DNA of 5,786 nt from Leptospiraceae bacterium (GTDB lineage Bacteria; Spirochaetota; Leptospiria; Turneriellales; Turneriellaceae): NCBI GenBank assembly GCA_016788945.1, contig JAEUSA010000069.1:1-5786 (forward strand), read 5' to 3'. A program made the translations under genes and the position numbers. Shown here one piece after another: positions 1-5,784 of the stretch. The stretch's first letter is position 1; each line of letters opens with the position of its first letter. Under the pieces are notes generated by a model. The model did no database searches. It was not told the origin of the DNA and saw only the letters and a list, made by a program, of their open reading frames with translations.

Positions 1-126
1 ACGATGGCAGGCAGCGAACTTGTGCGCAAAGAATTCCGTGCAAAAGGTCTGAAACGCGCGCACCACTTCAGCTGGGGTGAGGCCGCCAAACTCACGCGCG
101 ACGTATACCTGGAGCTTGCATCATGA
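1..126 (+). CDS. C-terminal end of a GT4-like glycosyltransferase (5' part outside window)
   Basis: An open frame runs from the first base to a TGA at 124-126 and gives 41 residues of a C-terminus. The segment contains HHFSWGEAAKLTRDVYLEL (residues 21-39 of the visible part). This resembles the usual last helix of GT-B family 4 (group 1) glycosyltransferases, where an R-x-F-S-W-x-x-x-A stretch is followed by an amphipathic helix ending in VY. Such enzymes transfer a sugar from a nucleotide donor at the cytoplasmic face of the membrane during glycan assembly. The stop codon overlaps the ATG of the next gene (ATGA), which points to translational coupling in one operon. The catalytic domains lie outside the window, so donor and acceptor are unknown. 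The family call rests on this short tail only. Confidence 0.6.
   Translation, partial: TMAGSELVRKEFRAKGLKRAHHFSWGEAAKLTRDVYLELAS
111..114 (+). promoter_or_regulatory. Ribosome binding site of the GT17 gene
   Basis: GGAG lies 8 nt before the ATG at 123, inside the last codons of the upstream gene. It supports that ATG as the start and coupling through the ATGA overlap. Confidence 0.6.
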
Positions 127-998
127 CGGAGCGCAGGGACAAACCCTTTGTCTATGACATGTTCCCGTTCTTCAATGAACTCGAACTGCTCGACATTCGC
201 CTCCATGAACTTGTCGATGTCGTCGATGTATTCGTTCTCGCCGAAGCGCGGCATACATTCCAGAAAAAACCCAAAGAACTCGTATTTGAGAAACACCGCG
301 AACGCTTCGCCGCATTTCTGCCGAAAATTCGCCACGTCGTCGTCGATGAGTTACCGGGTTTTTTCTATAAATGGCGCAGACCCAATGCATGGGATGTCAG
401 CGATTTTCAGAAAGGTCAGGTCGCGCGTGCGCTCGGCGACGCCCGGGCTGGCGATACTTTCATTTTTTCCGATGTCGACGAAATACCGAGGGCAGATGCA
501 GTGCGCGCGGCAGCCGGCAAACCAGGTATACATGTCTTCGAACAACGCCTCTACGCCTACTATCTCAATAATATCTGCCTCGATTACGACACGCATGGCG
601 CCGAATGCATTGCGCAGTACAACCGCGATGGCCTTGGTTGGTGGCGCGGTTCGGTTATGACTGACTTTGCCACATTCAACAAAATCAACCGATCGATAAA
701 AAAAATGCGGCTGCTGCACGACATGCCCGAGCCTCAGGTGCAGGTGATGCGCGACGCAGGCTGGCATTTCACTTCGATCGGTGACGTGGAGCGCATCGTT
801 CTCAAAATTGAATCCTACGAACACTCAGAAGCGAATACCGATGAGACGAAGAATCGTGAAGCGATGCGCCGGCGCATTCGCGAGGGTAAGAGCATTTTTC
901 CCGACAACAAAAGTATGCATAAGATTGTACCCTTAGACGAAACTTTTCCCGCGTATTTGAGAAACCACGCGGCAAAGTTTGCTCATGTGTTAGGCTAA
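123..998 (+). CDS. Glycosyltransferase family 17 protein (GnT-III-like)
   Basis: This complete 291-residue protein looks like GT17, the family that includes eukaryotic beta-1,4-mannosyl-glycoprotein beta-1,4-N-acetylglucosaminyltransferase (MGAT3). Visible family marks are the N-terminal YDMFPFFNELELLDIRLHEL (residues 11-30), a strand ending in LAEARHTF (39-46), the acidic motif FSDVDEIP (115-122, with D117, D119 and E120 a likely nucleotide-sugar or metal site), and GWHFTSIG (213-220) followed by ESYEH (230-234). There is no signal peptide or membrane helix, so it is probably cytosolic or peripheral at the inner membrane. Its length fits bacterial members, which lack the long stem of animal enzymes. 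The start is supported by GGAG 8 nt upstream and by the ATGA overlap with the preceding glycosyltransferase gene; the next gene begins 3 bp after its stop. The family is fairly clear. The sugar transferred and the acceptor are not, and a GlcNAc activity should not be assumed. Confidence 0.85.
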   Translation: MTERRDKPFVYDMFPFFNELELLDIRLHELVDVVDVFVLAEARHTFQKKPKELVFEKHRERFAAFLPKIRHVVVDELPGFFYKWRRPNAWDVSDFQKGQVARALGDARAGDTFIFSDVDEIPRADAVRAAAGKPGIHVFEQRLYAYYLNNICLDYDTHGAECIAQYNRDGLGWWRGSVMTDFATFNKINRSIKKMRLLHDMPEPQVQVMRDAGWHFTSIGDVERIVLKIESYEHSEANTDETKNREAMRRRIREGKSIFPDNKSMHKIVPLDETFPAYLRNHAAKFAHVLG

Positions 999-1001
999 GT
1001 T

Positions 1002-1346
1002 ATGGCTTATCCAGGTATCGCCCACACACCTGACCCGCCTTATTATGCAGTAATCTTTACCAATCAACATGCGGAACATCTCGAAGGTTATGCTGAAACC
1101 GCTGAGCGTATGGTCGAGTTAGCCCGCACGATCGATGGTTTTCTCGGCGTGGAAAGCGTTCGTGCTGCCAATGGTCTCGGCATTACCGTGTCTTACTGGC
1201 GCGACGAAGCTTCGATTGCACAATGGAAAAGCCAGGCCGAACACACGCTGGCGCGTGCACAGGGACGAGAGCAATGGTATGCAGATTTTTTTGTTCGCGT
1301 CGCGCGCGTCGAGCGCGCATACGATCGAGCCAACACGCAGCCCTGA
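1002..1346 (+). CDS. ABM-fold (antibiotic biosynthesis monooxygenase-like) small protein
   Basis: This 114-residue protein has the ferredoxin-like alpha/beta pattern of the ABM family (PF03992 type): strand YYAVIFTNQ (14-22), a helix to about residue 42, GFLGVESVR (46-54), the strand ITVSYWRDEASIAQWK (61-76), and H81 followed by QGREQWYADFFVRVARVERAY (87-107). Family members dimerise and include quinol and polyketide monooxygenases, haem-degrading enzymes and many proteins of unknown role. The order Y-W-x-D-E-x-x-I-x-x-W-K then H-x-x-A-x-x-x-G-R-x-x-W-Y is typical of the uncharacterised stand-alone group. It has no signal peptide. It starts 3 bp after the GT17 stop with only a short AGG (992-994) as a possible Shine-Dalgarno, so it is probably co-transcribed and coupled. 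Nothing ties it to glycan chemistry; the substrate is unknown. Confidence 0.8.
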   Translation: MAYPGIAHTPDPPYYAVIFTNQHAEHLEGYAETAERMVELARTIDGFLGVESVRAANGLGITVSYWRDEASIAQWKSQAEHTLARAQGREQWYADFFVRVARVERAYDRANTQP

Positions 1347-1360
1347 CGAGGCCTCTTCGG

Positions 1361-1383
1361 CACTGCGCACCCGCGAGTGTTTT
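1361..1383 (+). terminator. Weak putative intrinsic terminator after the plus-strand run
   Basis: A hairpin with arms CACTGCG (1361-1367) and CGC-G-AGTG (1372-1379) has one bulged G and a CACC loop. Four Ts (1380-1383) follow. It sits 15 bp after the ABM gene stop, in the 35-bp gap between convergent genes. The T-run is short and overlaps the stop codon of the opposing gene. There is no T-run on the minus strand, so it would act only for plus-strand transcription. Confidence 0.35.
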
Positions 1384-2269
1384 ATGCAGTTTTTCCCATC
1401 AGGCGTTCATAGGCGCTGACAACTTCGGAAAGTTCTGTTGTGCGCTCGGTAAAAAACTGCAGATGCTCCTTTTGCAGCGGTGTGTAGAGGCGAATATTCT
1501 GCGGAAACGTAAACCACAGCGAAATAATCGGTTTGCCTGCATAGCCGGTGACCTCCCAGCACCACGAATTGGTGCCGATGAGGCCTTTGACACGCATCAG
1601 CAAAGCCATTGTCTGCCTGAGAGGTAACCCCTGCGCCGATACAATTTTTTCCCCGTCGACCTTCATGCCATATTCTTCGCCATCGGCCCCGAACAAGATC
1701 AGCCGTTCGCCGCGCTTTAGCAGATGCTCGACCAACGCATGCCATTTCTCCTGCGGCCAATAGCGTTTCTCATCGAATGCCCCTGCATTGCCGCGCGTCG
1801 TGATCGGGTGAATACCGAGCGCTTCGCCGGGTGAAAGCCGGTTTTTCCGCAGAAATTCATCCGCCGCCTGATGGTCTTCGCTGAACAGTTCTGGCATAAA
1901 CGGATGCTGCATTGGGTAGCGCAGCGGAAATTCGTCGGGAGTCCAGCTTTCGACGATATCACCCGGATAAGTCATGGCGCGAATTTTATTCAGTACCTTT
2001 TTTTCCAGCCGCGGCGACTGTCGGTCATAACCGTATAACAGGCGGACACCATAGACACGCCGGTCGGGCAATAACAGTTCGGCGATCATTTCGGGAATGC
2101 GGCCATAGCCACCGACGTGGAAATAGATGCGTGCACCCGGATTCAGCGCCAGCAGGCTATCGAGGCGCGCGAGATATGCCAGCGTGTCACCGATGCCGCA
2201 GCGGATCAAAATGTGAATGTCCTTGCGGGCGCGATCGGGTTCTTTAGTTGTTTTTGAAAACCATGACAT
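1382..2269 (-). CDS. Divergent GT9 (heptosyltransferase-like) glycosyltransferase
   Basis: The protein is 295 residues from the ATG at 2269-2267. The frame stays open up to an ATG at 2467, but that extension lies entirely over the upstream GT2 gene and reads as a Cys/Arg-rich shadow. The 2269 start has AAGG 6 nt upstream. The layout follows ADP-heptose:LPS heptosyltransferases (GT9, GT-B fold): IHILIRCGIGDTLAYLARL (18-36, the N-terminal G-x-GD segment), a linker, then LGIHPITTRGNAGAFDEKRYW (151-171), a W-x-x-LVEHLLKRGERLILFGADGEE stretch (176-199) and GTNSWCWEVTGYAGKPIISLW (232-252). In classical GT9 enzymes that last segment is a D-S/T-G-x-x-H-x-A-x-A-x-G-x-P signature; here N, W and E replace the Asp, Gly and His, while GKP is kept. 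It may transfer a non-heptose sugar or be catalytically altered. It is the last gene of a three-gene minus-strand unit, overlapping the GT2 gene by 26 bp. Confidence 0.7.
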   Translation of the reverse strand: MSWFSKTTKEPDRARKDIHILIRCGIGDTLAYLARLDSLLALNPGARIYFHVGGYGRIPEMIAELLLPDRRVYGVRLLYGYDRQSPRLEKKVLNKIRAMTYPGDIVESWTPDEFPLRYPMQHPFMPELFSEDHQAADEFLRKNRLSPGEALGIHPITTRGNAGAFDEKRYWPQEKWHALVEHLLKRGERLILFGADGEEYGMKVDGEKIVSAQGLPLRQTMALLMRVKGLIGTNSWCWEVTGYAGKPIISLWFTFPQNIRLYTPLQKEHLQFFTERTTELSEVVSAYERLMGKTA

Positions 2270-3113
2270 CCTGCACCTTCTCTTTGCTGCCTGTGATTCC
2301 CTGCGCGCAGAATTTGTAATCGCGCCCCGGCAGCAATACTTTGTAATAATTTTCCATCGCAGCCGCATCGGGTCGCAGCATCTTGTGATATAGATGGTGT
2401 TGGATTGCAATCGCACGCGAGCCGCGTATTTCAGCACCGCTATTGCGCGCGCGCACAAATAAGTCACCGTCTTCGCCCCAATAGTGTTTATATTCTTCGT
2501 TATAGCCGTTGATCTTTCTCAGCAGAGTATTGCTGATCGAAAAATTCGACCCTAACAAGTCCGGCACCCGGTCCCGTCCCAACAGTTTTCGCAGCCATGC
2601 CGGTCCGATGCGTATGCCGCGATTCGGGTCTTCAACATCGTTTTGTCGTGCCGCGCGAAACAGATGCCACGGGAAACCCTGGTTTTTTTCCGTGACATTT
2701 TCTTCGCAATAGGTCTGCGTCACCTGCGGCCCGAGGTTTACCCGGCGCCCCATAAAGAGCAGATTATCAGAATTTTCGAACTGCAGCACATGGTCTTCGA
2801 CGAAACGCCGGTGCGCCACGGTATCATGATCGACATTGATGATAACCGGAAACTCGGCAGAATCGAGAGAGCGCCAGACATGGTTTACAATCTGCGCTTT
2901 GCGATAACCCACGTCGGGATGCCAGAAATGTACAATGGGCTGCGGCAGAATTTTTCGGTAAGCATCGATTTTGGCTTTTGTCTCGCTGCGCGATCCATCG
3001 TCGGCGATAAAAATAGCAAAATTTTTATAGGATTGATTTTTGTATGCGGCCAAGCAAATACCTAAGAAAGCCGGATTATTGTAGGTGACAATGACTACGG
3101 CCGCACGCTTCAT
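2244..3113 (-). CDS. Glycosyltransferase family 2 protein (GT-A fold)
   Basis: This 289-residue protein has the full GT2/GT-A motif set. VVIVTYNN (6-13) is the first strand and nucleotide loop, and IADDGS (36-41) carries the conserved Asp pair. INVDHD (92-97) is the D-x-D metal and nucleotide-sugar motif. LLGSNFSISN (186-195) is the acceptor-side loop, and YWGEDGDLFVRA (211-222) holds the E-D-x-D segment with the likely catalytic base, as in chondroitin/galactosyltransferase-type C-terminal domains. H239, H240 and H243 form a histidine cluster that could help bind metal. There is no membrane helix, so it is probably cytosolic or peripheral and acts on a lipid-linked or core glycan acceptor. 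The ATG immediately follows the TAG of the methyltransferase gene (TAGATG), and no good Shine-Dalgarno is seen, which suggests translation by re-initiation. The specific sugar cannot be assigned. Confidence 0.88.
   Translation of the reverse strand: MKRAAVVIVTYNNPAFLGICLAAYKNQSYKNFAIFIADDGSRSETKAKIDAYRKILPQPIVHFWHPDVGYRKAQIVNHVWRSLDSAEFPVIINVDHDTVAHRRFVEDHVLQFENSDNLLFMGRRVNLGPQVTQTYCEENVTEKNQGFPWHLFRAARQNDVEDPNRGIRIGPAWLRKLLGRDRVPDLLGSNFSISNTLLRKINGYNEEYKHYWGEDGDLFVRARNSGAEIRGSRAIAIQHHLYHKMLRPDAAAMENYYKVLLPGRDYKFCAQGITGSKEKVQDVMVFKNN
2276..2279 (-). promoter_or_regulatory. Ribosome binding site that sets the GT9-like start
   Basis: On the minus strand GAAGGTGCAGG directly precedes the ATG at 2269, with AAGG 6 nt upstream. 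The site lies within the last codons of the GT2 gene. It favours the 2269 start over the longer open frame beginning at 2467. Confidence 0.6.
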
Positions 3114-3998
3114 CTATGATTGCTTTTCGCCAACAACGACGAACGAGTCAGACCGGTCAGCGACTTGTTCTGACAAATAGACGACGCGTAGGCCAAGGTA
3201 TTCAAATACCTCTTTAATGTCGGCGGCAATCCACACATGGTGGTGAATCGAACCGGTACGCGCAAGCTCGTCTTTTGCGATATGCCGGTAATGCTCCGGA
3301 ATTCCCCCGGCGCGGGTGACATTGGCAATCCACTCGTCGACATGCGTCGTGTCATCGTCGGGCACCTCGCGCTTTTCATCGTCGATCAGGTGAGCAAGTG
3401 TCGTGCGCTCGCGTAAGCGGTCGTTGGTGCGCTCTTGGTGCGGTAAGAACAATATCAGGTGGCCTCCCGGTTTCAGCACCCTGATCCACTCCCGCAGTGC
3501 GCGCAGAACATTGCCGATATGCTCCAGCGTATGTTCGCTGAGAACAAAATCAAAAGATTCTGCGACAAAGGGTATCGCCGCCGCGCGAAAATAGACCTGT
3601 GCAATCGAACGATCGCGACCGTGCGATTCGTAACCGTCCGCAAGCAGTGTGCGCGAAACGGGGGCTATCGTGCGTGCGCCGACGCCGATTTCAAGGCCAA
3701 AACCATGCGGTTCGCGCGCAGAGGGGCCTCGTGCCCCACGCGAACCCTGAACTTCCATGTTCGTGGCTTCGCGCGCAGAGGGGCCTCGTGCCCCGCGCGA
3801 ACCCTGAACTTCCATGTTCGTGGACGCATGCGAAAAATCGCTGACAATCCGCCGGCTGATAGGCCGGCGCAGATGCTTCTGAAACTGCTTGTAGATCGCC
3901 TTTGCACCGCGCTCACGCCATAAGCCGCGAAAATAGTGCGCGTACTCAAATCGTGGAAAACTATACGCAGCAGGATCAAAAACTTTCTGTTCAGGCAT
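3114..3998 (-). CDS. Class I SAM-dependent methyltransferase carrying a tandem in-frame repeat insert
   Basis: The protein is 294 residues from the ATG at 3998. The frame is open to an ATG at 4088, but the extra 30 residues are Cys/Pro-rich and unlike a conserved N-terminus, and MPEQKVFDP looks like a natural start with a weak GGA 9 nt upstream. The methyltransferase core shows motif I LEIGVG (102-107), IPFVAESFDFVLSEHTLEHI (142-161) with the motif II-like acidic segment, and VLKPGGHLILFLP (174-186), the post-strand-4 motif of Methyltransf_11-type enzymes. A C-terminal SIHHHVW (250-256) resembles histidine motifs seen in methyltransferases of glycan clusters. Residues 60-97 are two copies of a 19-residue unit, TNMEVQGSRGARGPSARE plus A or P, encoded by the DNA repeat at 3711-3823 and placed about five residues before motif I. 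Without it the protein would be about 256 residues. It heads the minus-strand glycan unit; a sugar or lipid-linked glycan substrate is inferred from neighbours only. Whether the insert affects activity is unknown. Confidence 0.82.
   Translation of the reverse strand: MPEQKVFDPAAYSFPRFEYAHYFRGLWRERGAKAIYKQFQKHLRRPISRRIVSDFSHASTNMEVQGSRGARGPSAREATNMEVQGSRGARGPSAREPHGFGLEIGVGARTIAPVSRTLLADGYESHGRDRSIAQVYFRAAAIPFVAESFDFVLSEHTLEHIGNVLRALREWIRVLKPGGHLILFLPHQERTNDRLRERTTLAHLIDDEKREVPDDDTTHVDEWIANVTRAGGIPEHYRHIAKDELARTGSIHHHVWIAADIKEVFEYLGLRVVYLSEQVADRSDSFVVVGEKQS
3711..3823 (-). repeat. Two tandem copies of a 57-bp hairpin-forming, frame-preserving repeat inside a gene
   Basis: Copy A is 3711-3766 and copy B is 3768-3823, with a period of 57 bp. 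Over 56 aligned bases they differ once (A at 3738 versus G at 3795). Each unit contains an imperfect palindrome: TTCGCGC / GCGCGAA outer arms (7 bp), a 5-nt one-sided bulge, GGGGC / GCCCC inner arms (5 bp) and a 5-nt loop, spanning 3711-3744 and 3768-3801. The single difference changes an outer C to T in the mRNA sense, leaving a G-U pair instead of G-C, so the RNA fold is kept. The length is a multiple of three and the unit has no stop in any of the three coding-strand frames. In the gene it encodes an Arg/Gly/Ser-rich 19-mer twice. CATGCG occurs just outside both ends (3704-3709 and 3827-3832). No other copy was seen in this window. Confidence 0.9.
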
Positions 3999-4155
3999 CG
4001 CAGTTTTTCCGGTTACATGGCCCCGAAGAGGCGACAACGCGGACAGCATTTCGTTCGGGCAAGGCTTGCATAAGGCACAGGGACCCACCGGGCAGCGGAC
4101 TGCCCCACCGTCTCCATTTTATTTACGCCTCGTCGAGCAGATACGTTCAGCCTCT
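3999..4155. promoter_or_regulatory. Divergent intergenic region between the methyltransferase gene and serA
   Basis: These 157 bp separate the two divergent starts, so promoters for both the minus-strand glycan unit and serA are expected here. I see no convincing -35/-10 pair on either strand. The most AT-rich patch is ATTTTATTTA at 4116-4125, a possible -10 region for serA or part of a promoter on the other strand. A perfect 6-bp hairpin, GGGCAG-CGGA-CTGCCC, lies at 4090-4105, and no riboswitch fold was recognised. The long frames on both strands extend into this region, but their extra residues look non-conserved. Confidence 0.4.
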
Positions 4156-5745
4156 ATGGCGAAACCCAAGATTCTTATCTCTGACAACCTTGACCAGGAC
4201 GGCGTCGATATTCTCAATGCCTCGGGCCTGTTTGAGGTCGATTTCCGCAAGAAGACCAGCCGCGAAGAGCTCGAAGCGGTGATACCCGAAGTTGAAGGAC
4301 TCATCATCCGCTCAGCCAGCAAGGTTGATAAGGCACTGGTGGAAAAGGCGGCAAAGCTCAAAGTCGTGATCCGCGCCGGTGTCGGCGTCGACAACATCGA
4401 CATTCCGGTATGTTCGCAAAAAGGCATCGTCGTCATGAATGCGCCTGCCGGCAACTCGGTCTCTACAGCCGAGCAGGCAATCGCCATGATGTTCGCACTC
4501 GCACGCAAGTTGCCGCAGGCGCATGGTTCAATGAAACAGAAAAAATGGGAAAAAACCAAATTTCAGGGAAGCCAGCTCACCGGTAAAACTCTTGGTGTCG
4601 TCGGTTTAGGCCGCATCGGCAAAGAAGTCGTGAAGCGCGCGAAAGGCCTGCAGATGAAAGTGCTGGGTTTTGATCCTTACATACCCGCAGAAAATCTCAC
4701 CTCACTCGAAATTGACCTTGTACCGATCGATACCATTCTTAAAGAGTCGGATTTCATTACGGTACACACTCCCCTCACCGATGCGACGCGCGGGCTCGTG
4801 AACGAAAAAAATCTGTCGTTGCTGAAACCCGGTGTGCGCCTCATCAACTGCGCGCGCGGCGGCATTTATGATGAAGCGGCGATAGTTAAAGGCGTCAAAG
4901 ACGGTATTATCGGCGGAGCAGGTCTCGACGTGTTCGTCGAAGAACCCCTGCCGGCGACGAGTGAACTCTATGAACACGACGACATTATCCTCACGCCGCA
5001 CCTCGGCGCCTCGACCGACGAAGCACAGATCGAGGTGGCGAAAGAAAGCGCGGAGTCTATGGTCGCCTACTTCAAGAATGGCGTCGCACGCAACTCGCTG
5101 AATTTTCCAACGATCGACCCGACCTCAATGGATGCGCTGGCACCGTGGTTTTCCCTCTGCGAACAAGTCGGCTCATTCGTCGGCCAGATGATGAAGAACC
5201 CGCTGAAGGATATCGAAATTAGCTACCGCGGCGAATTCACCGCACTCAACCTCGCCCCGCTGGAAATTGCGCTCACAAAAGGCCTGCTCACGATTGCGAT
5301 GGGTGACGAAGTTAACCTCGTCAACGCACCCCTGCTGGCGAAAGAACGCTCGCTGCGCATCAACTCGCGCAAAGCCGAAAAAACCGAAAAAGAACCCTCG
5401 ATTCTCGTGCTCACCGTCTATGACGAAAAAGAGCGCCTGACGCTCAAAGCAGCAGTCGGTGCGACCGGTGGAGTTATCACTGAGCTCAATGGTAATCCGC
5501 TGAAATTGCGGCCTGAGGGCAACCTTCTGTATATTCTCAACAACGACACGCCAGGCGTGGTCGGCAAACTCGGCACCCTGTTGGGCGAACACAATATCAA
5601 CATTTCGAGCATGGAACTCTCCCGCGGCAAAAAAGGCGGCGAAGCCCGCACCTTTCTCGGGCTCGACGACGAAATGCCCAAGGCATTGCTCGAAACGATC
5701 AGAAAAAAAGAATTCATTGTTGAGGCGCGCTTCATAAAAATTTAG
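4156..5745 (+). CDS. serA: D-3-phosphoglycerate dehydrogenase (long form)
   Basis: This enzyme oxidises 3-phospho-D-glycerate to 3-phosphohydroxypyruvate with NAD+, the first committed step of L-serine biosynthesis in the cytosol. From the ATG at 4156 it is 529 residues, the usual length of long-type SerA. The frame opens 30 codons earlier at 4066, but homologues typically begin at a sequence like MAKPKILISDNL, so the later ATG is chosen despite no strong Shine-Dalgarno. The N-terminal substrate domain contains VIRAGVGVDNIDI (71-83). The Rossmann NAD site is GVVGLGRIG (147-155) with D173 for the ribose. The expected catalytic residues are R234 (in NCARGG), E263 (in VEEP) and H282 (in LTPHLGAST). 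An intervening ASB-type domain covers about 320-450. A C-terminal ACT domain (about 457-529, with NNDTPGVVGKLGTLLGEHNI) is the likely serine-sensing part. It is monocistronic as far as visible, with a terminator just after the stop. Confidence 0.96.
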   Translation: MAKPKILISDNLDQDGVDILNASGLFEVDFRKKTSREELEAVIPEVEGLIIRSASKVDKALVEKAAKLKVVIRAGVGVDNIDIPVCSQKGIVVMNAPAGNSVSTAEQAIAMMFALARKLPQAHGSMKQKKWEKTKFQGSQLTGKTLGVVGLGRIGKEVVKRAKGLQMKVLGFDPYIPAENLTSLEIDLVPIDTILKESDFITVHTPLTDATRGLVNEKNLSLLKPGVRLINCARGGIYDEAAIVKGVKDGIIGGAGLDVFVEEPLPATSELYEHDDIILTPHLGASTDEAQIEVAKESAESMVAYFKNGVARNSLNFPTIDPTSMDALAPWFSLCEQVGSFVGQMMKNPLKDIEISYRGEFTALNLAPLEIALTKGLLTIAMGDEVNLVNAPLLAKERSLRINSRKAEKTEKEPSILVLTVYDEKERLTLKAAVGATGGVITELNGNPLKLRPEGNLLYILNNDTPGVVGKLGTLLGEHNINISSMELSRGKKGGEARTFLGLDDEMPKALLETIRKKEFIVEARFIKI

Positions 5746-5746
5746 T

Positions 5747-5784
5747 CCTGCCGTGGCTCCCGAATCAGCCCCCGGCAGGTTTTT
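5747..5784 (+). terminator. Intrinsic terminator after serA
   Basis: Arms CCTGCCG (5747-5753) and CGGCAGG (5773-5779) are perfect complements. An inner GGCT (5755-5758) / AGCC (5767-5770) pair extends the stem. Five Ts follow at 5780-5784. The hairpin begins one base after the serA stop codon, so serA transcription most likely ends here. Confidence 0.88.

Noticed and set aside
698..705. Run of eight As in the GT17 gene as a phase-variation or frameshift site
   Set aside because: It encodes part of Ile-Lys-Lys-Met in a frame that is intact on both sides. Runs of this length are common where AAA is the usual Lys codon, and no alternative product is apparent.
351..824. 157-codon open frame on the minus strand opposite the GT17 gene
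   Set aside because: It is a shadow of a well-supported GT17 gene: composition is Cys/His-rich with no recognisable motif or ribosome site.
3711..3823. The tandem repeat as a minimal CRISPR array
   Set aside because: The units are directly adjacent with no unique spacers, lie inside a coding frame, and no cas gene is present.
3459..3923. 154-codon plus-strand frame opposite the methyltransferase gene
   Set aside because: Antisense shadow; its repeat-like content is only the other-strand reading of the 57-bp units.
3999..4088. 30-codon N-terminal extension of the methyltransferase
   Set aside because: Cys/Pro-rich and unlike a conserved N-terminus; it would use most of the divergent promoter region.
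4066..4155. 30-codon N-terminal extension of serA
   Set aside because: The extension is not SerA-like and has no ribosome site, while the ATG at 4156 gives the standard N-terminus and length.
5173..5592. 139-codon minus-strand frame opposite serA
   Set aside because: Antisense shadow of the confidently identified serA; no family resemblance.
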